Shown: positions 43,234 through 54,247, counted from the stretch's first letter. The stretch: DNA of 64,000 bases from an uncultured Gammaproteobacteria bacterium (GCA_958295485.1 OY282354.1:496001-560000), one strand, 5' to 3'. Notes: generated by a model from the sequence alone, not told the origin. Numbers and translations: made by a program.

Positions 43234-44390
43234 TTTTCACCACCTGCTTCACGGTACTTTCTCTCCATCCTCTGATAAATAGTCGCTGCGGTTTCCTTGA
43301 TGTCCTCCGCAATATTCAGCAGCGCTTTGTCCTTCCCATCATATGCTCTCAGCGAGGCTGAAGCGTTTCGGGCTTCGTCCCGCGCACGGACCAGCGAGGT
43401 TGTGAAGCGTTGGTCTGCGAGTTGAGTGCTTTCATGGGCTTTGTCGAGATCGCTTGTCGTTTCAAGAACATGAAGCGCCTCCGTGTTGGCGAGCACCTCT
43501 CCGAGGCGTTTGATATCAGGGTTTTGCGACCGAACCATCGGTTTTGAAGCTTCCATTTTGGAACCGTAAATCCACTCAAGAACCTGCTTAAGCCGGTCCA
43601 GCTGATCGTGCGGCACCGGGTCGGGCTTTGGGTCGTAACTAACCCAGGAAGCATCAATGCCCAGATAACTCATGTACTGCGAGCGGGAAAGCGCGGTATA
43701 GAGATGAGAGAAATTGAACTTTTTCGTGGCCCGGTCATCAAGGTCAAACTTGCCCTTATTTTCGGCTTGTTCAAGAACATAGAGCGCTGACACCATTCGC
43801 TTTACGGTGTCATGCCGGTCACCAATGGCTCTTGCGATGTCTTCCAGTGTGACCCCTTTATCTCGTTCCCTCTTGTACCAATCCGCCGCGAATCTCGCCT
43901 TGGCATACGAGTCCCATTTTGCCGCACCGTTGATGTGCTTGAAACCAATGAACGAACGTGCCTCTTCGCGGGTGGCGACACTGTAGACGGAAACTTCGTT
44001 AAAGGACGATCGCCGGGCATCATTCACCTGCGGAACCTGGATTCGCAATTTTTCCGCTTGCTCGATCCGATGGCTCAAGGCCTTTTCACGCAACAGCCGG
44101 AGGGCAGCGAGTCGTCGGTTCCCTTCCAGCACGATCAAGCTGGCGCTGTCTTCTTGGGAGGGCATGACAATAAGCGGCTCAATGTCGAGATACCCATTCG
44201 TCGAAATTGACTGCAGCAATTCGTCCAGTTCAGCGGAGCGGTAAAGTTGCGCAATAATAGCCTCATCGGACGTCTTGGCATCCTGCCCGAGCAACCGTGG
44301 ATTATGCTGATCAAACCGAAGTTCTTCAACCGACGCCTTTGTGGTCGAGTGAGATGTTCTAGGTGAAGCTCTTTTATTTTGTGCGGTCAT
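43230..44390 (-). CDS. ParB/Srx-like domain protein
   Basis: A 386-residue protein. VEELRFDQHNPRLLGQ, IAQLYRSAELDELLQSISTNGYLDIEPLIVMP and LIVLEGNRRLAALRLL (EGNRR at 89-93) are the ParB/sulfiredoxin nucleotide-binding domain. A helix-turn-helix-like segment follows (VTLEDIARAIGDRHDTVKRMVSAL, about 175-198) and a long coiled-coil C-terminus (about 310-385). It is first in the four-gene operon. In DNA-modification systems such domains act as NTPase or DNA-binding regulators. The 165 bp between it and the pyk stop must contain the promoter; it is AT-rich. Confidence 0.85.
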   Translation of the reverse strand: MTAQNKRASPRTSHSTTKASVEELRFDQHNPRLLGQDAKTSDEAIIAQLYRSAELDELLQSISTNGYLDIEPLIVMPSQEDSASLIVLEGNRRLAALRLLREKALSHRIEQAEKLRIQVPQVNDARRSSFNEVSVYSVATREEARSFIGFKHINGAAKWDSYAKARFAADWYKRERDKGVTLEDIARAIGDRHDTVKRMVSALYVLEQAENKGKFDLDDRATKKFNFSHLYTALSRSQYMSYLGIDASWVSYDPKPDPVPHDQLDRLKQVLEWIYGSKMEASKPMVRSQNPDIKRLGEVLANTEALHVLETTSDLDKAHESTQLADQRFTTSLVRARDEARNASASLRAYDGKDKALLNIAEDIKETAATIYQRMERKYREAGGEK

Positions 44391-44555
44391 TACCTTGTCC
44401 CATAACAGATTATACGCTATTCACACCCGGAAAATTTTCGCTAACTCATAGCTAAGGTGACTGATTGCTTTGACTGCAATTTTACCTGATGAGATACCCA
44501 AAGTCCGCCTTGGCGTACAGTGGAAGTATTTATTCCAATCAGACTACTTTATATA

Positions 44556-45989
44556 CTACTCAGTTGTTTTCCCTACCTGTACGATTTTCATGTTGTTCGT
44601 GCCGCCGCGGCGTCCCCTGAGATCGCCTTTTGTGATCAGGACGATATCGCCCTCGGTGACCAGTTTCAACCTGACTAAATTGGCGACGATTTCCTGGTTG
44701 ACTTTCATCGGGTCCGTGTGGGTTACGTCGAAATGAATGGGATATACATCCCGGTATAACCGCACTTTACGCATGGTTGAAGCGTGACGGGTGAATGCCA
44801 TGATGGGAATGCCGGAACTGATCCGCGACATCCACAGGCAGGTTGAGCCGGTTTCCGTCAAGGCGGCGATGGCCCTGGCCTCGATGTGGTTGGCCGCATA
44901 CATGGTGGACATGGCGATAGCCTCATCAATGCGTTTGAATTCCTGGTTGATACGATGGTCTGAGCGCCTGGTTTCTTCTTGTTTTTCAGTCTCCTCACAG
45001 ATTCGGGCCATGGCCCGGACAACCTGGTCCGGGAATAAACCGATACTTGTCTCCCCGGACAGCATGACGGCGTCCGAGCCATCCAGAACGGCATTGGCCA
45101 CGTCGAATACTTCCGCCCGGGTGGGTATTTGACTATCAATCATGGACTCCATCATCTGGGTGGCGGTGATCACCGCGCGGTCCAGGGCCATAGCTTGTTT
45201 GATCAGTTTTTTCTGTACCGGCGGCAGGGATGCATCGCCGATCTCAACGCCCAAGTCACCGCGGGCGATCATGATGGCGTCGGACGCCTCGATGATGGCC
45301 CCGGCGTTTTCCAATGCCTCTACCCGCTCGAGTTTCGCTATGATCCCGGCATTTGAACCTGCTTTATCCAATAATGAACGGGCCTGGTGAATGTCGGCGG
45401 CCGCGCTGACAAAAGAAACAGCAAAATAATCAGCGCCGATTTCAACGCCGTGCAGCAGGTCTTTGCGATCCTTTTTTGTCAATGTCCCCGCAGAAAGGCC
45501 GCCGCCTTTCAGGTTGATGCCTTTATTGTTGGATAGTTTTCCGCCGACTAATACCTTGCATCGTACCTTTGTCTTTACTACGCCGGTGACTTCGAGGGCG
45601 ATGCGTCCGTCGTCCACAAGGAGTGTATTCCCCGGTTTAACGTCCTTGCTCAGTTCCCGGTAGGTGACGCCGACTTCCCGCTCGTTGCCGGCATCATCAG
45701 GCAAAGCGGGATCGAGGGTGAAATCGGCCCCCTCCCGCAGGAGAATTTTGCCATTCTCAAAACGTTGGAGCCTGATCTTGGGACCCTGTAAATCTGCGAT
45801 AATGCCGACTTCAGTCCCCCTTTTTTTAGTGATAGCCAATATAGCCTGAACCCGTTCCTTATGTTCGAGATGGGTCTGGTGGGAATAATTTATTCGGAAC
45901 AAATCCACGCCGGCTTCAACCAGTTTTTCCATCATCCCCGGTTTATCGGTGGCGGGGCCTAATGTTGCAATAATTTTTGTTCTACGCAT
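44556..45989 (-). CDS. pyk: Pyruvate kinase
   Basis: A 477-residue pyruvate kinase. [37 protein letters not shown] opens the barrel; IIADLQGPKIRL, VSAAADIHQARSLL, IIAKLERVEALENAGAIIEASDAIMIARGDLGVEIGDASLPPVQKKLI (catalytic region) and AVMLSGETSIGLFPDQVV follow. The C-terminal effector domain ends in a GRRGGTNNMKIVQ tail. It overlaps pgk by eight bases. Part of its 3' end is duplicated at 40638-40748, on the far side of the ParB operon. Confidence 0.97.
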   Translation of the reverse strand: MRRTKIIATLGPATDKPGMMEKLVEAGVDLFRINYSHQTHLEHKERVQAILAITKKRGTEVGIIADLQGPKIRLQRFENGKILLREGADFTLDPALPDDAGNEREVGVTYRELSKDVKPGNTLLVDDGRIALEVTGVVKTKVRCKVLVGGKLSNNKGINLKGGGLSAGTLTKKDRKDLLHGVEIGADYFAVSFVSAAADIHQARSLLDKAGSNAGIIAKLERVEALENAGAIIEASDAIMIARGDLGVEIGDASLPPVQKKLIKQAMALDRAVITATQMMESMIDSQIPTRAEVFDVANAVLDGSDAVMLSGETSIGLFPDQVVRAMARICEETEKQEETRRSDHRINQEFKRIDEAIAMSTMYAANHIEARAIAALTETGSTCLWMSRISSGIPIMAFTRHASTMRKVRLYRDVYPIHFDVTHTDPMKVNQEIVANLVRLKLVTEGDIVLITKGDLRGRRGGTNNMKIVQVGKTTE

Positions 45990-47295
45990 GTATTTTCGGA
46001 ATCATGATTTCAGAATTGGCGCCGGGGGCTTTTGAGACAGGGGGAGAGGGAGACAAGTTGCCCCGGGCGGCTTCCTGTAAAATTGCGACGGCTGGCAGTG
46101 TTTTTCCTTCCAATAATTCCAGGAAGGCCCCACCGCCGGTTGAGATATAAGAAATGTCTTCCCCTACGCCAAACCGGGCAATGGCTGATAAAGTGTCGCC
46201 GCCGCCGGCAATGGAAAATCCCCGGTTTGCGGCAATTGCCCGGGCCAGGGCGGCAGTGCCGCCGGCGAATTGTTCAATCTCGAATACACCGACGGGGCCG
46301 TTCCACAAAACAGTCCCGGCAGAGGCGATGATCCGGTTATTGATCTCGATTGTTCGCGGCCCTATGTCCAAAATCAAATCATCGGCAGCGACGTTTTCAA
46401 TGGATTTGGTTTGCGCATCGGCCTCTTTCGAGAGAGATTTTGCACAGACCACGTCTATCGGCAAGGGGATTTCCTTAGCGTGGTTTTCAGCATATTCAAG
46501 AATCTTTCCCGCGTTGGCAACCAAGTCCGCTTCGTAAAGCGAATTGCCGGCGCTCAAACCGGCCGCTTCTAAAAACGTGTTGGCTATACCACCGCCGACG
46601 AGTAACCGGTCAACCTTTTTGATCAGGTTTTCCAGCGCCATCAGCTTTGTCGAAACCTTGGCGCCGCCTACGATAGCGACCAGCGGGCGCTGCGGGTCCT
46701 TGAGGGCCTTGGTGATCATCTCTATTTCGGCAAGCAACGTGGGGCCGGCGCAGGCCACCGGGGCATACCTGGCTACGCCGTGAGTCGAGGCCTGGGCGCG
46801 ATGGGCCGTGGCAAAGGCATCATTGACGTAAATATCGCACAGGTTCGCCAGGCGGCGGGCGAGACCGTCGGCATTTGCCGCCTCTCCCTGCATGAAGCGG
46901 ATGTTCTCCAACATGACTGCCTCACCGGGTTTTAGCGTCAGTCCGGCCTGCCAATCCGTAACCAGCGGCACTTTTTTATTCAACAAAGTCGAAAGGCGCG
47001 CGGCCACCGGCGCCAGGGAATAAGCGCGGTCGTAGCGCCCTTCCTGCGGTCGGCCCAAGTGGGAAACTAAAATGACCGCGGCGCCATCGGCAGTCAGGCG
47101 TTGCAGAACAGGCAAGCATGCTCGAATGCGCGTGTCGTCTTGAATGACGCCGGCGCTGAGCGGCACGTTGAAATCGACCCTGATCAGGAGCTTCTTACGC
47201 GTCAGCGCCAAATCATCCAGGGTGATGAAGCCGGGAGTATCCCCGGAAATATCTTCAGGGGCAAGCAATACACTATCCGGCGGATTATTCGGCAT
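45982..47295 (-). CDS. pgk: Phosphoglycerate kinase
   Basis: A 437-residue [100 protein letters not shown] and [16 protein letters not shown] are diagnostic. An N-terminal extension of about 25 residues precedes the usual start, and the C-terminal 25 residues are a low-complexity tail that overlaps pyk. The start overlaps the gap stop by 11 bases, so gap-pgk-pyk are tightly coupled. Confidence 0.96.
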   Translation of the reverse strand: MPNNPPDSVLLAPEDISGDTPGFITLDDLALTRKKLLIRVDFNVPLSAGVIQDDTRIRACLPVLQRLTADGAAVILVSHLGRPQEGRYDRAYSLAPVAARLSTLLNKKVPLVTDWQAGLTLKPGEAVMLENIRFMQGEAANADGLARRLANLCDIYVNDAFATAHRAQASTHGVARYAPVACAGPTLLAEIEMITKALKDPQRPLVAIVGGAKVSTKLMALENLIKKVDRLLVGGGIANTFLEAAGLSAGNSLYEADLVANAGKILEYAENHAKEIPLPIDVVCAKSLSKEADAQTKSIENVAADDLILDIGPRTIEINNRIIASAGTVLWNGPVGVFEIEQFAGGTAALARAIAANRGFSIAGGGDTLSAIARFGVGEDISYISTGGGAFLELLEGKTLPAVAILQEAARGNLSPSPPVSKAPGANSEIMIPKIHA

Positions 47296-48298
47296 TCATC
47301 AGCGCAACCGTTGTATCGAGCATCCTGTTGGAAAAGCCCCATTCGTTGTCGTACCAGGCGACAACCTTCACCGTTTTTCCTTCAATGACTTTGGTCAATG
47401 AGGCGTCATAGGTCGCCGATGCCGGATCATGGTTGAAGTCAATGGAAACCAGCGGCGCGTCATTATAAGCCAGGACCCCGTTCAAGGGTCCGGCGGCGGC
47501 TTCGCGCATGATGGCGTTGATTTCTTCATGGGACGTGTCGCGGGCCGCCAGAAAACTCAAGTCCACCACCGAGACATTGATGGTGGGCACGCGCACCGCA
47601 TAGCCGTCCAACTTGCCGTTCAGTTCCGGCAACACCAGGCCGACGGCGGCCGCGGCGCCGGTTTTCGTGGGTATCATGGACAGGGTGGCGGAACGGGCGC
47701 GGCGCAAGTCGGAATGATAGACGTCGGTCAACACCTGGTCATTGGTATAGGCATGTATGGTTGTCATGGTACCGTTCACTAAACCGATATGTTCGTGCAG
47801 TACCTTGGCGACCGGGGCCAGGCAATTCGTTGTGCATGACGCGTTGGAAATAACGGTGTCTGTTCGTTTGAGGACTTGATGGTTGACGCCGTAAACGATG
47901 GTCGCGTCCACGTCGCTGCCGCCGGGCGCGGAAATAATGACTTTTTTCGCGCCCCCCTGAAGGTGCGCGCCGGCTTTTTCCTTGCTGGCGAAAAACCCGG
48001 TGGATTCATGCACGACGTCTACGCCGAGTTCACTCCAGGGCAGTTTCGCCGGATCCCGTTCGGACAAAACCTGTATCTTGTCGCCGTTGACCAACATGAA
48101 ATCGCCATCTACGGAAACCGTTCCGGGGAATTTGCCATGGGCCGTATCATAGCGGGTCAAATGGGCATTGGTATCGGCATTCCCCAGGTCATTGACTGCG
48201 ACGATCCGGATCTCGTCAGTGCGACCGCTTTCATACAGGGCGCGTAAAATGTTCCTGCCGATTCTGCCGTATCCGTTAATTCCAACTCTTATGGTCAT
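47285..48298 (-). CDS. gap: Glyceraldehyde-3-phosphate dehydrogenase, type I
   Basis: A 337-residue [28 protein letters not shown] is the NAD fold; [20 protein letters not shown], the catalytic [53 protein letters not shown] and [17 protein letters not shown] complete it. The start [11 protein letters not shown] (48298) is chosen; the long open frame upstream runs into the tkt end and is not coding. It lies 40 bases after the tkt stop. Confidence 0.97.
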   Translation of the reverse strand: MTIRVGINGYGRIGRNILRALYESGRTDEIRIVAVNDLGNADTNAHLTRYDTAHGKFPGTVSVDGDFMLVNGDKIQVLSERDPAKLPWSELGVDVVHESTGFFASKEKAGAHLQGGAKKVIISAPGGSDVDATIVYGVNHQVLKRTDTVISNASCTTNCLAPVAKVLHEHIGLVNGTMTTIHAYTNDQVLTDVYHSDLRRARSATLSMIPTKTGAAAAVGLVLPELNGKLDGYAVRVPTINVSVVDLSFLAARDTSHEEINAIMREAAAGPLNGVLAYNDAPLVSIDFNHDPASATYDASLTKVIEGKTVKVVAWYDNEWGFSNRMLDTTVALMNAE

Positions 48299-48338
48299 TG
48301 TGTATAGCTCCAGGTAGTGATCAATATCTGTGAAGACT

Positions 48339-50333
48339 TTACAGGTACGCTTCGAGCAGCCCAAGCAATCCGTCCACGGTGATGCCGAAATGTTCAAATA
48401 CGTCACTTCCGGGGGCTGACTCGCCAAAAGTCGGGACGCCTGATATCTTACCATCAAGGCCGACATATTTTCGCCAGTAATCGGGAATGCCGGCTTCAAC
48501 GGCAATGCGCTTGCGGCAGGCAGACGGTAAAACTTCCTCGCGGTAATCCTCCGGTTGCATGTCGAACACGTCCGTTGAAGGCATGGAAACGACGCGAATG
48601 CGCCGGTTGGCATCGTTTAATTGCCTTGCCGCCTCAATTGCAATAGCGACTTCAGAGCCGGTGGCCAGAATGATCGCTTCCGGTTCGTCCCCGGGTTCCA
48701 CCAGGACGTAGGCCCCTCGTTCGATATTATCGATCTGCTGTTCGGATCGCTTTATGAAGGGCAACGTTTGACGGGACAACAACAAAGCGGTGGGCTTTTC
48801 CAGGTTTTCCACTGCGAATTTCCAGGCGACTGCGGTCTCGACCGAATCGCTTGGCCGCCAAACCGACATGTTGGGGACCAGGCGTAACGTGGCGGCCTGT
48901 TCCACCGCCTGGTGGGTAGGGCCGTCTTCACCGAGGCCGATCGAATCGTGGGTCAGGACAAAAATACTTCGCAACTTCATCAACGCGGCCAGGCGCAGCG
49001 CATTTCTGGCGTATTCCGTAAAAATGAGAAACGTGCCGCCGTAGGGAATAAAACCCTTGTGCAAGGCGATGCCGTTGTTGATGGCGGCCATGGCGAATTC
49101 CCTGACGCCGTAATAGAGATAATTCCCGGCGGCGGATGCCTTATCGATGACTGTAGAGCCGTCCCAAAGGGTAAGGTTGGAGCCGGTCAGGTCAGCCGAG
49201 CCGCCGATTAATTCCGGCAAGACAGGCCCATAAGCGTTCAGTGTATTCAGCGAGGCCTTGCGACTGGCGATACTCTCCGCTTTCTTGTCCGTAGCTCTTA
49301 GGTAATCGGCGCATAACTCCCGCCAATTCGCCGGCAGTTCCCGGCGGGTCCGGCGTAAAAACTCTTTCGCTGCACCCGGATAACGCTTCTGGTAGGCGGC
49401 GAATTTCTCCTTCCAGGCTGTTTCAAGCTCCTCGCCCCGCTGCCGGGCGTTCCAACCGCGATAGATGTCCTCGGGAATTTCAAATGCGGGATGGGGCCAA
49501 TCAATGGTTTCCCTTACCAGGGCCACCTCATCTTTCCCCAGGGCCGCGCCGTGGGAAGAGGCCTTGCCCTGTTTGTTGGGCGAACCCCAACCGATGATCG
49601 TATTACAGCAGATGATACTCGGTTTATCGGTGACGGCCCGGGCAGCTGAAATGGCCTGCTTGATCGCCTCGGCGTCATGGCCGTCAACGCCGTCAATCAC
49701 GTGCCACTGGTAGGCATTGAACCGCTGTGGAATGTTTTCGGTAAACCAGCCTGCCACCTCGCCGTCAATGGAAATGCCGTTACTGTCGTAGATGGCGATG
49801 AGCTTGCCCAGGCCCAGGGTACCCGCCAGTGAACAGGCTTCGTGGGAAATCCCTTCCATCAGGCAGCCGTCACCCACCGACACGTAGGTATGATGGTTGA
49901 CGATATCCAGGTCATCCCGGTTGAATTGCGCGGCCAAGGCGCGTTCCGCAATGGCCATGCCTACAGCATTGGCGAGGCCTTGACCTAAGGGCCCCGTAGT
50001 GGTTTCTATGCCGGGGGTAAGACCGTATTCAGGATGACCGGGTGTTTTCGAGTGGAGTTGTCGAAAATTTTCAAGCTCTTCCAGGGGCAAGTCATAACCG
50101 GTCAGGTGCAGGATGGAATACAGCAACATGGAACCATGCCCGTTGGACATGACAAACCTGTCCCGGTCAACCCATTCGGGATTATCGGGATTATGCCTGA
50201 GAAAATCATTCCACAGCGCCTCGGCAATGTCCGCCATGCCCATAGGGGCGCCGGGGTGTCCCGAATTGGCGCGTTGTACCGCATCCATGCTTAATGCCCG
50301 GATTGCATTGGCAAGTTGACGCCTGGAAGGCAT
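48339..50333 (-). CDS. tkt: Transketolase
   Basis: A 664-residue transketolase of the pentose phosphate and Calvin pathways. [38 protein letters not shown] opens the TPP-binding half. [41 protein letters not shown] is the GDG..N TPP motif. [37 protein letters not shown] and [15 protein letters not shown] mark the pyrimidine and C-terminal domains. It is first in tkt-gap-pgk-pyk. It is divergent from metK. Confidence 0.97.
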   Translation of the reverse strand: MPSRRQLANAIRALSMDAVQRANSGHPGAPMGMADIAEALWNDFLRHNPDNPEWVDRDRFVMSNGHGSMLLYSILHLTGYDLPLEELENFRQLHSKTPGHPEYGLTPGIETTTGPLGQGLANAVGMAIAERALAAQFNRDDLDIVNHHTYVSVGDGCLMEGISHEACSLAGTLGLGKLIAIYDSNGISIDGEVAGWFTENIPQRFNAYQWHVIDGVDGHDAEAIKQAISAARAVTDKPSIICCNTIIGWGSPNKQGKASSHGAALGKDEVALVRETIDWPHPAFEIPEDIYRGWNARQRGEELETAWKEKFAAYQKRYPGAAKEFLRRTRRELPANWRELCADYLRATDKKAESIASRKASLNTLNAYGPVLPELIGGSADLTGSNLTLWDGSTVIDKASAAGNYLYYGVREFAMAAINNGIALHKGFIPYGGTFLIFTEYARNALRLAALMKLRSIFVLTHDSIGLGEDGPTHQAVEQAATLRLVPNMSVWRPSDSVETAVAWKFAVENLEKPTALLLSRQTLPFIKRSEQQIDNIERGAYVLVEPGDEPEAIILATGSEVAIAIEAARQLNDANRRIRVVSMPSTDVFDMQPEDYREEVLPSACRKRIAVEAGIPDYWRKYVGLDGKISGVPTFGESAPGSDVFEHFGITVDGLLGLLEAYL

Positions 50334-50404
50334 GGCTTGTCCCCTTTGGTCTTAATCGAATAAGTTGCTGATGCGTTTGGCTGTGGATCTTGTTTGTTCG
50401 AGGA

Positions 50405-50520
50405 CGGGTCACGCGAAGAAGCCATCACCCTGAACAAAGCCAAGAAGCCGTCACTCCGAGCGGCGCGAAGGGGCTGTCATTCCGAGTCCTTCGCTTTGCT
50501 CAAGGGCAGGCCACGCGACT
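50405..50520. repeat. Block of dispersed short repeats between tkt and metK
   Basis: Three related units (ACGCGAAGAAGCCATCACC, GAAGCCGTCACTCCGAGCG and GGGGCTGTCATTCCGAGTCC) follow one another. They are of the TCATTCCGAG type found elsewhere in the window near 23980. They have the look of intergenic dispersed repeats. No riboswitch-like structure is evident in this 255-bp spacer. Confidence 0.5.
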
Positions 50521-50530
50521 ACCTGCACTA

Positions 50531-50558
50531 TTGAAATCTTATCATAACCGGTTAGAAT
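50531..50558 (+). promoter_or_regulatory. Putative metK promoter
   Basis: TTGAAA (50531-50536) and TAGAAT (50553-50558) with a 16-base spacer lie 30 bases upstream of the metK ATG, a near-consensus sigma-70 promoter giving a very short leader. Confidence 0.6.
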
Positions 50559-50588
50559 AAGCACCCCGATCAGTCAAGAATCTTGTTT

Positions 50589-51746
<1,158 letters not shown>

Positions 51747-51956
51747 GGCCGCAACCGCGCGCGAGCCTGAGCAGCGCCGCTTGAAGCGCCCGGCATTATT
51801 GCAGGTTACACTTTTATCAGGATCCCGCCATCCCCCCTTCAACTTCGCAGCGAGCCATATAAAGCCGCCGCCTATTTTTCACCCAACTGACAATCAGACT
51901 TGACTTTTCGTCAGTTCCATGAAAAATGCCAAGCAAAATCAACCGGGCTTTTTCCC

Positions 51957-52054
51957 ATGGAAAGATACTTGAACAAAGCGCTTTCGGAAGAATTGGGCAA
52001 GAAAATCCTGTTGCTGACGGGTCCCCGCCAGTGCGGCAAAACCACCCTGTCCAA
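51957..52054 (+). pseudogene. 5' fragment of an AAA/DUF4143-type ATPase gene
   Basis: The first 33 codons read MERYLNKALSEELGKKI-LLLTGPRQCGKTTLSK, the N-terminus and Walker A (GPRQCGKT) of the DUF4143-associated AAA ATPase family (proteins of about 380-400 residues). Immediately after the Walker A lysine-threonine region the sequence switches, in frame, to the 3' end of dprE1. The rest of the ATPase is missing. The upstream 150 bp, including TTGACT near 51900, may be this gene's original promoter. Confidence 0.75.
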
Positions 52055-52501
52055 GTGGAATCGCCTCTACGGGCGAAAAGGGTTTGTCCAGTACCAGTGC
52101 GTACTGCCCAAGGACGAGAGCGCCACCGGCATCGCCGCCCTGCTGGAGCGTATCGCCGCAGCCGGGCAGGGCTCCTTCCTCGCGGTGCTGAAGCTGTTTG
52201 GCTCCGCCGGAGACGGATTGATGTCGTTCCCCATGGAAGGCTATACTTTGGCCCTCGACTTTCCGTTACGCAAGGGCACGCTGGCGCTGCTCGACACGCT
52301 CGACGAGATGACCCATCGGCACGGCGGGCGCGTCTATCTCGCCAAGGACGCTTGCTGTGCACCGCAACGGCTGCGCGAAGGCTATCCCCGGCTCGGCGCC
52401 TTCGAGGCGATCCGTGCCGAGACGGCCGGCGCTCCCCCCCCCCCCCCCCCCCCCCCCCCCCCAGGTTTGCCTCTGCGCTCTCGCGCCGGCTCGCGCTGTG
52501 A
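52055..52501 (+). pseudogene. Duplicated 3' end of dprE1 (copy 1)
   Basis: This stretch is nearly identical to 58974-59397, the last ~140 codons of the DprE1-like oxidase (GTGGAATCGCCTCTACGG onward; WNRLYGRKGFVQYQC to GAPP..RLAL). It is fused in frame to the ATPase fragment upstream. Near its end the sequence that reads G-CCC-C in the intact gene has become a run of 29 C. If the run were 27 or 30 bases the frame would end at the TGA at 52499-52501 as in dprE1. At 29 it reads through towards the GMC oxidoreductase gene. Confidence 0.88.
52434..52462. repeat. Homopolymer tract of 29 cytosines
   Basis: Twenty-nine consecutive C occur inside the dprE1-tail copy. At this length the upstream frame continues without a stop into the downstream oxidoreductase frame, giving one open frame of 662 codons from 51900 to 53888. 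Loss or gain of one or two bases would change this. Such tracts are classic slipped-strand (phase-variation) sites, and are also hard to sequence, so the exact length is uncertain. Confidence 0.85.
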
Positions 52502-52535
52502 GACGCTGAATCTTCGGTCGAGAGGAAGACTGCAC

Positions 52536-53888
52536 GTGGAAGTCGGCATCGATAGCCTGAGACAACCATATGACTTGATCGTCATCGGATCGGGCCCCGC
52601 CGGATTGACTCTGGCGCGCCGATATGACGACCTCACGACCAGCCGAACGCTGATCATAGAAAGCGGTTCCCGATCGAACATGAAAGGCAAGGCCCAGCAG
52701 CTTTCCCTGGTAGACGCGAGCGGTGACTACCCTTCTTACCGTTACTCCAAACATAGTCAGCGTATCTTCGGAGGCACATCCTCCATATGGAGCGGCTGGT
52801 GTGCCGTGCTGGAGAGGCGCGCCTTCTCGAACGGCGAATGGCCGTTCGCGTATGACGAGCTCCAGGTGTATTACCCCGAAGCCGCTGACATCCTCAGCCT
52901 GCCCAGAGAGGTCCACACGCATCCGGAGACACCCTTCCCCGGCAGTACGAATCTTGTCTACAAGCCGTACTATATCAGCTCGCCAAGACGGTTTAACGCT
53001 CTGTTTCGAGATTGGTTGACACAAAGCACGAGCGTCGACGTATTGTTCAATCACACGGTGACGAATATAGGCATGAACAACGGGGTCGCCTCAAGCGTTT
53101 CCGTCCGGGAATCATCCAGGAATCGAGCAGCTCCCGCAGAAATATTCGGGAACAGGATCGCAGTCGCCGCCGGTGGTATTCAGAATGCCCGCCTGCTTCA
53201 ACTCTCTCTCCCTCGGGAGAGTGCGCTCCCCGTCGGATCGTACTTCTGTCAGCATCCTCACATATACGATTACGCCCCCATCATTCTGGATGAACAGACG
53301 TTTCAGCATGTCAAAGGCAAGCGTATATCCGGAACCGGGATTCGTCACGCCATTGCCCTGTCCTCCGATTTCTCCAATGCGAATCACTTGCTCTCGGCGA
53401 CGTTCGAGATATTTGCCCCGACACCGTCGGCGACAAACATCCTTGGCCGCAACAGACGGTCTGTCATGGCAGTCATGAACGTTCGTGCGGAAATGTCGTC
53501 GCTCGAAACAAATAAAATTGCTCTTTCGAATACCCGGCGGGACTTCCTGGGCCAGCCCATTGCCCACGCTACTATCAGGTTCAGCTTCCAGGAAAACATA
53601 TACGATTACGTCAATGCCGAGTTGATACGTTCCGGTCTCGGCCGCCTGGGTGTTCCGAGGAACGTGCAAAACATCGACGATGGGGGCGGCCATATGATAG
53701 GCTCGACACGGATGGGAAATGACCCTACCGTTTCCGTGACCGACGCTCATGCCCAGGTTCATGGCGTGCGGAATTTGTACGTTGCCGGATCTTCTTTGTT
53801 CCCGGCCGCAGGGGCAGCCAGTCCAACCTTGACCATTCTCGCGCTCTCGCTTCGGTTGGCGGACCATTTGGCAGGAAGACCGAAATGA
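52536..53888 (+). CDS. GMC-family FAD oxidoreductase
   Basis: A 450-residue flavoprotein from a GTG at 52536, with GAGGAAG upstream. YDLIVIGSGPAGLTLARRYDD binds FAD; FGGTSSIWSGWCAVLERRAF, RIAVAAGGIQNARLLQLS and the C-terminal GGGHMIGSTRMGNDPTVSVTDAHAQVHGVRNLYVAGSSLFPAAGAASPTLTILALSLRLADHL are typical of GMC/gluconate dehydrogenase-like oxidoreductases (the H-x-x-GS/T-x-RMG motif). It oxidises an unknown alcohol or sugar. It overlaps the next gene by four bases. It is cargo between a dprE1 tail and a dprE2 head. It can also be reached by read-through from upstream via the C tract. Confidence 0.88.
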   Translation: MEVGIDSLRQPYDLIVIGSGPAGLTLARRYDDLTTSRTLIIESGSRSNMKGKAQQLSLVDASGDYPSYRYSKHSQRIFGGTSSIWSGWCAVLERRAFSNGEWPFAYDELQVYYPEAADILSLPREVHTHPETPFPGSTNLVYKPYYISSPRRFNALFRDWLTQSTSVDVLFNHTVTNIGMNNGVASSVSVRESSRNRAAPAEIFGNRIAVAAGGIQNARLLQLSLPRESALPVGSYFCQHPHIYDYAPIILDEQTFQHVKGKRISGTGIRHAIALSSDFSNANHLLSATFEIFAPTPSATNILGRNRRSVMAVMNVRAEMSSLETNKIALSNTRRDFLGQPIAHATIRFSFQENIYDYVNAELIRSGLGRLGVPRNVQNIDDGGGHMIGSTRMGNDPTVSVTDAHAQVHGVRNLYVAGSSLFPAAGAASPTLTILALSLRLADHLAGRPK

Positions 53889-54247
53889 ACCGGCGCTCTT
53901 TCCTTTTGCGCCTCTCGGCCCTCTGCCTGCTATTGTTTGGCGGTAACACCCTGCCTTTTACCCGTCGTTCCTATGGCGGCAGGATTGATTCGTATTCCGA
54001 TCTTCCGGCCGATCTTCAAGCGCTGCATTCCCGGGATTTCATCCATGCCTTTCCCGATTTGACGCTGGACGACCTGTTTTCAGGTTTGCACGATCGTCGT
54101 GTCTGTACGCGGGCAGGATTCGACATTGCCCAGATTCGCGCCAACGCCGTTGATGATCCTCTGGTGGAATTCGGTAACTTCTTCTGGACGGAGTCCGAGT
54201 TGATGTTATATATGCTGGTTGCTCGTTTACATGCAAGAGGGAAATAA
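53885..54247 (+). CDS. Tat-type secreted partner of the GMC oxidoreductase
   Basis: A 120-residue protein. The N-terminus MNRRSFLLRLSALCLLLFGG has the twin-arginine (RR-x-F-L) signal followed by a hydrophobic core. The mature part (LQALHSRDFIHAFPDLTLDDLFSGLHDR, DPLVEFGNFFWTESELMLYMLVA) has no motif I can name. Small Tat-exported subunits encoded beside GMC dehydrogenases serve as accessory (gamma-like) subunits that carry the flavoprotein to the periplasm; the ATGA overlap supports that here by analogy. The stop is directly followed by the dprE2-head fragment. Confidence 0.75.
   Translation: MNRRSFLLRLSALCLLLFGGNTLPFTRRSYGGRIDSYSDLPADLQALHSRDFIHAFPDLTLDDLFSGLHDRRVCTRAGFDIAQIRANAVDDPLVEFGNFFWTESELMLYMLVARLHARGK

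Noticed and set aside
47285-48613. N-terminally extended GAPDH of 442 residues
   Set aside because: The extra 105 residues overlap the tkt end and intergenic sequence; the NAD-fold start at 48298 is standard.
50334-50588. Possible SAM riboswitch before metK
   Set aside because: The predicted transcript leader is too short, and the upstream block is made of dispersed repeats with no SAM-aptamer motif.
51817-53054. Long minus-strand open frames opposite the dprE1 tail and GMC gene
   Set aside because: They encode poly-Gly and arginine-rich sequence opposite a real coding strand and match no family.
51900-53888. A single 662-residue ATPase-oxidase-GMC protein
   Set aside because: It is three unrelated gene pieces joined by the C tract; the GMC part has its own GTG and ribosome binding site. 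A read-through product is possible but not treated as the gene.
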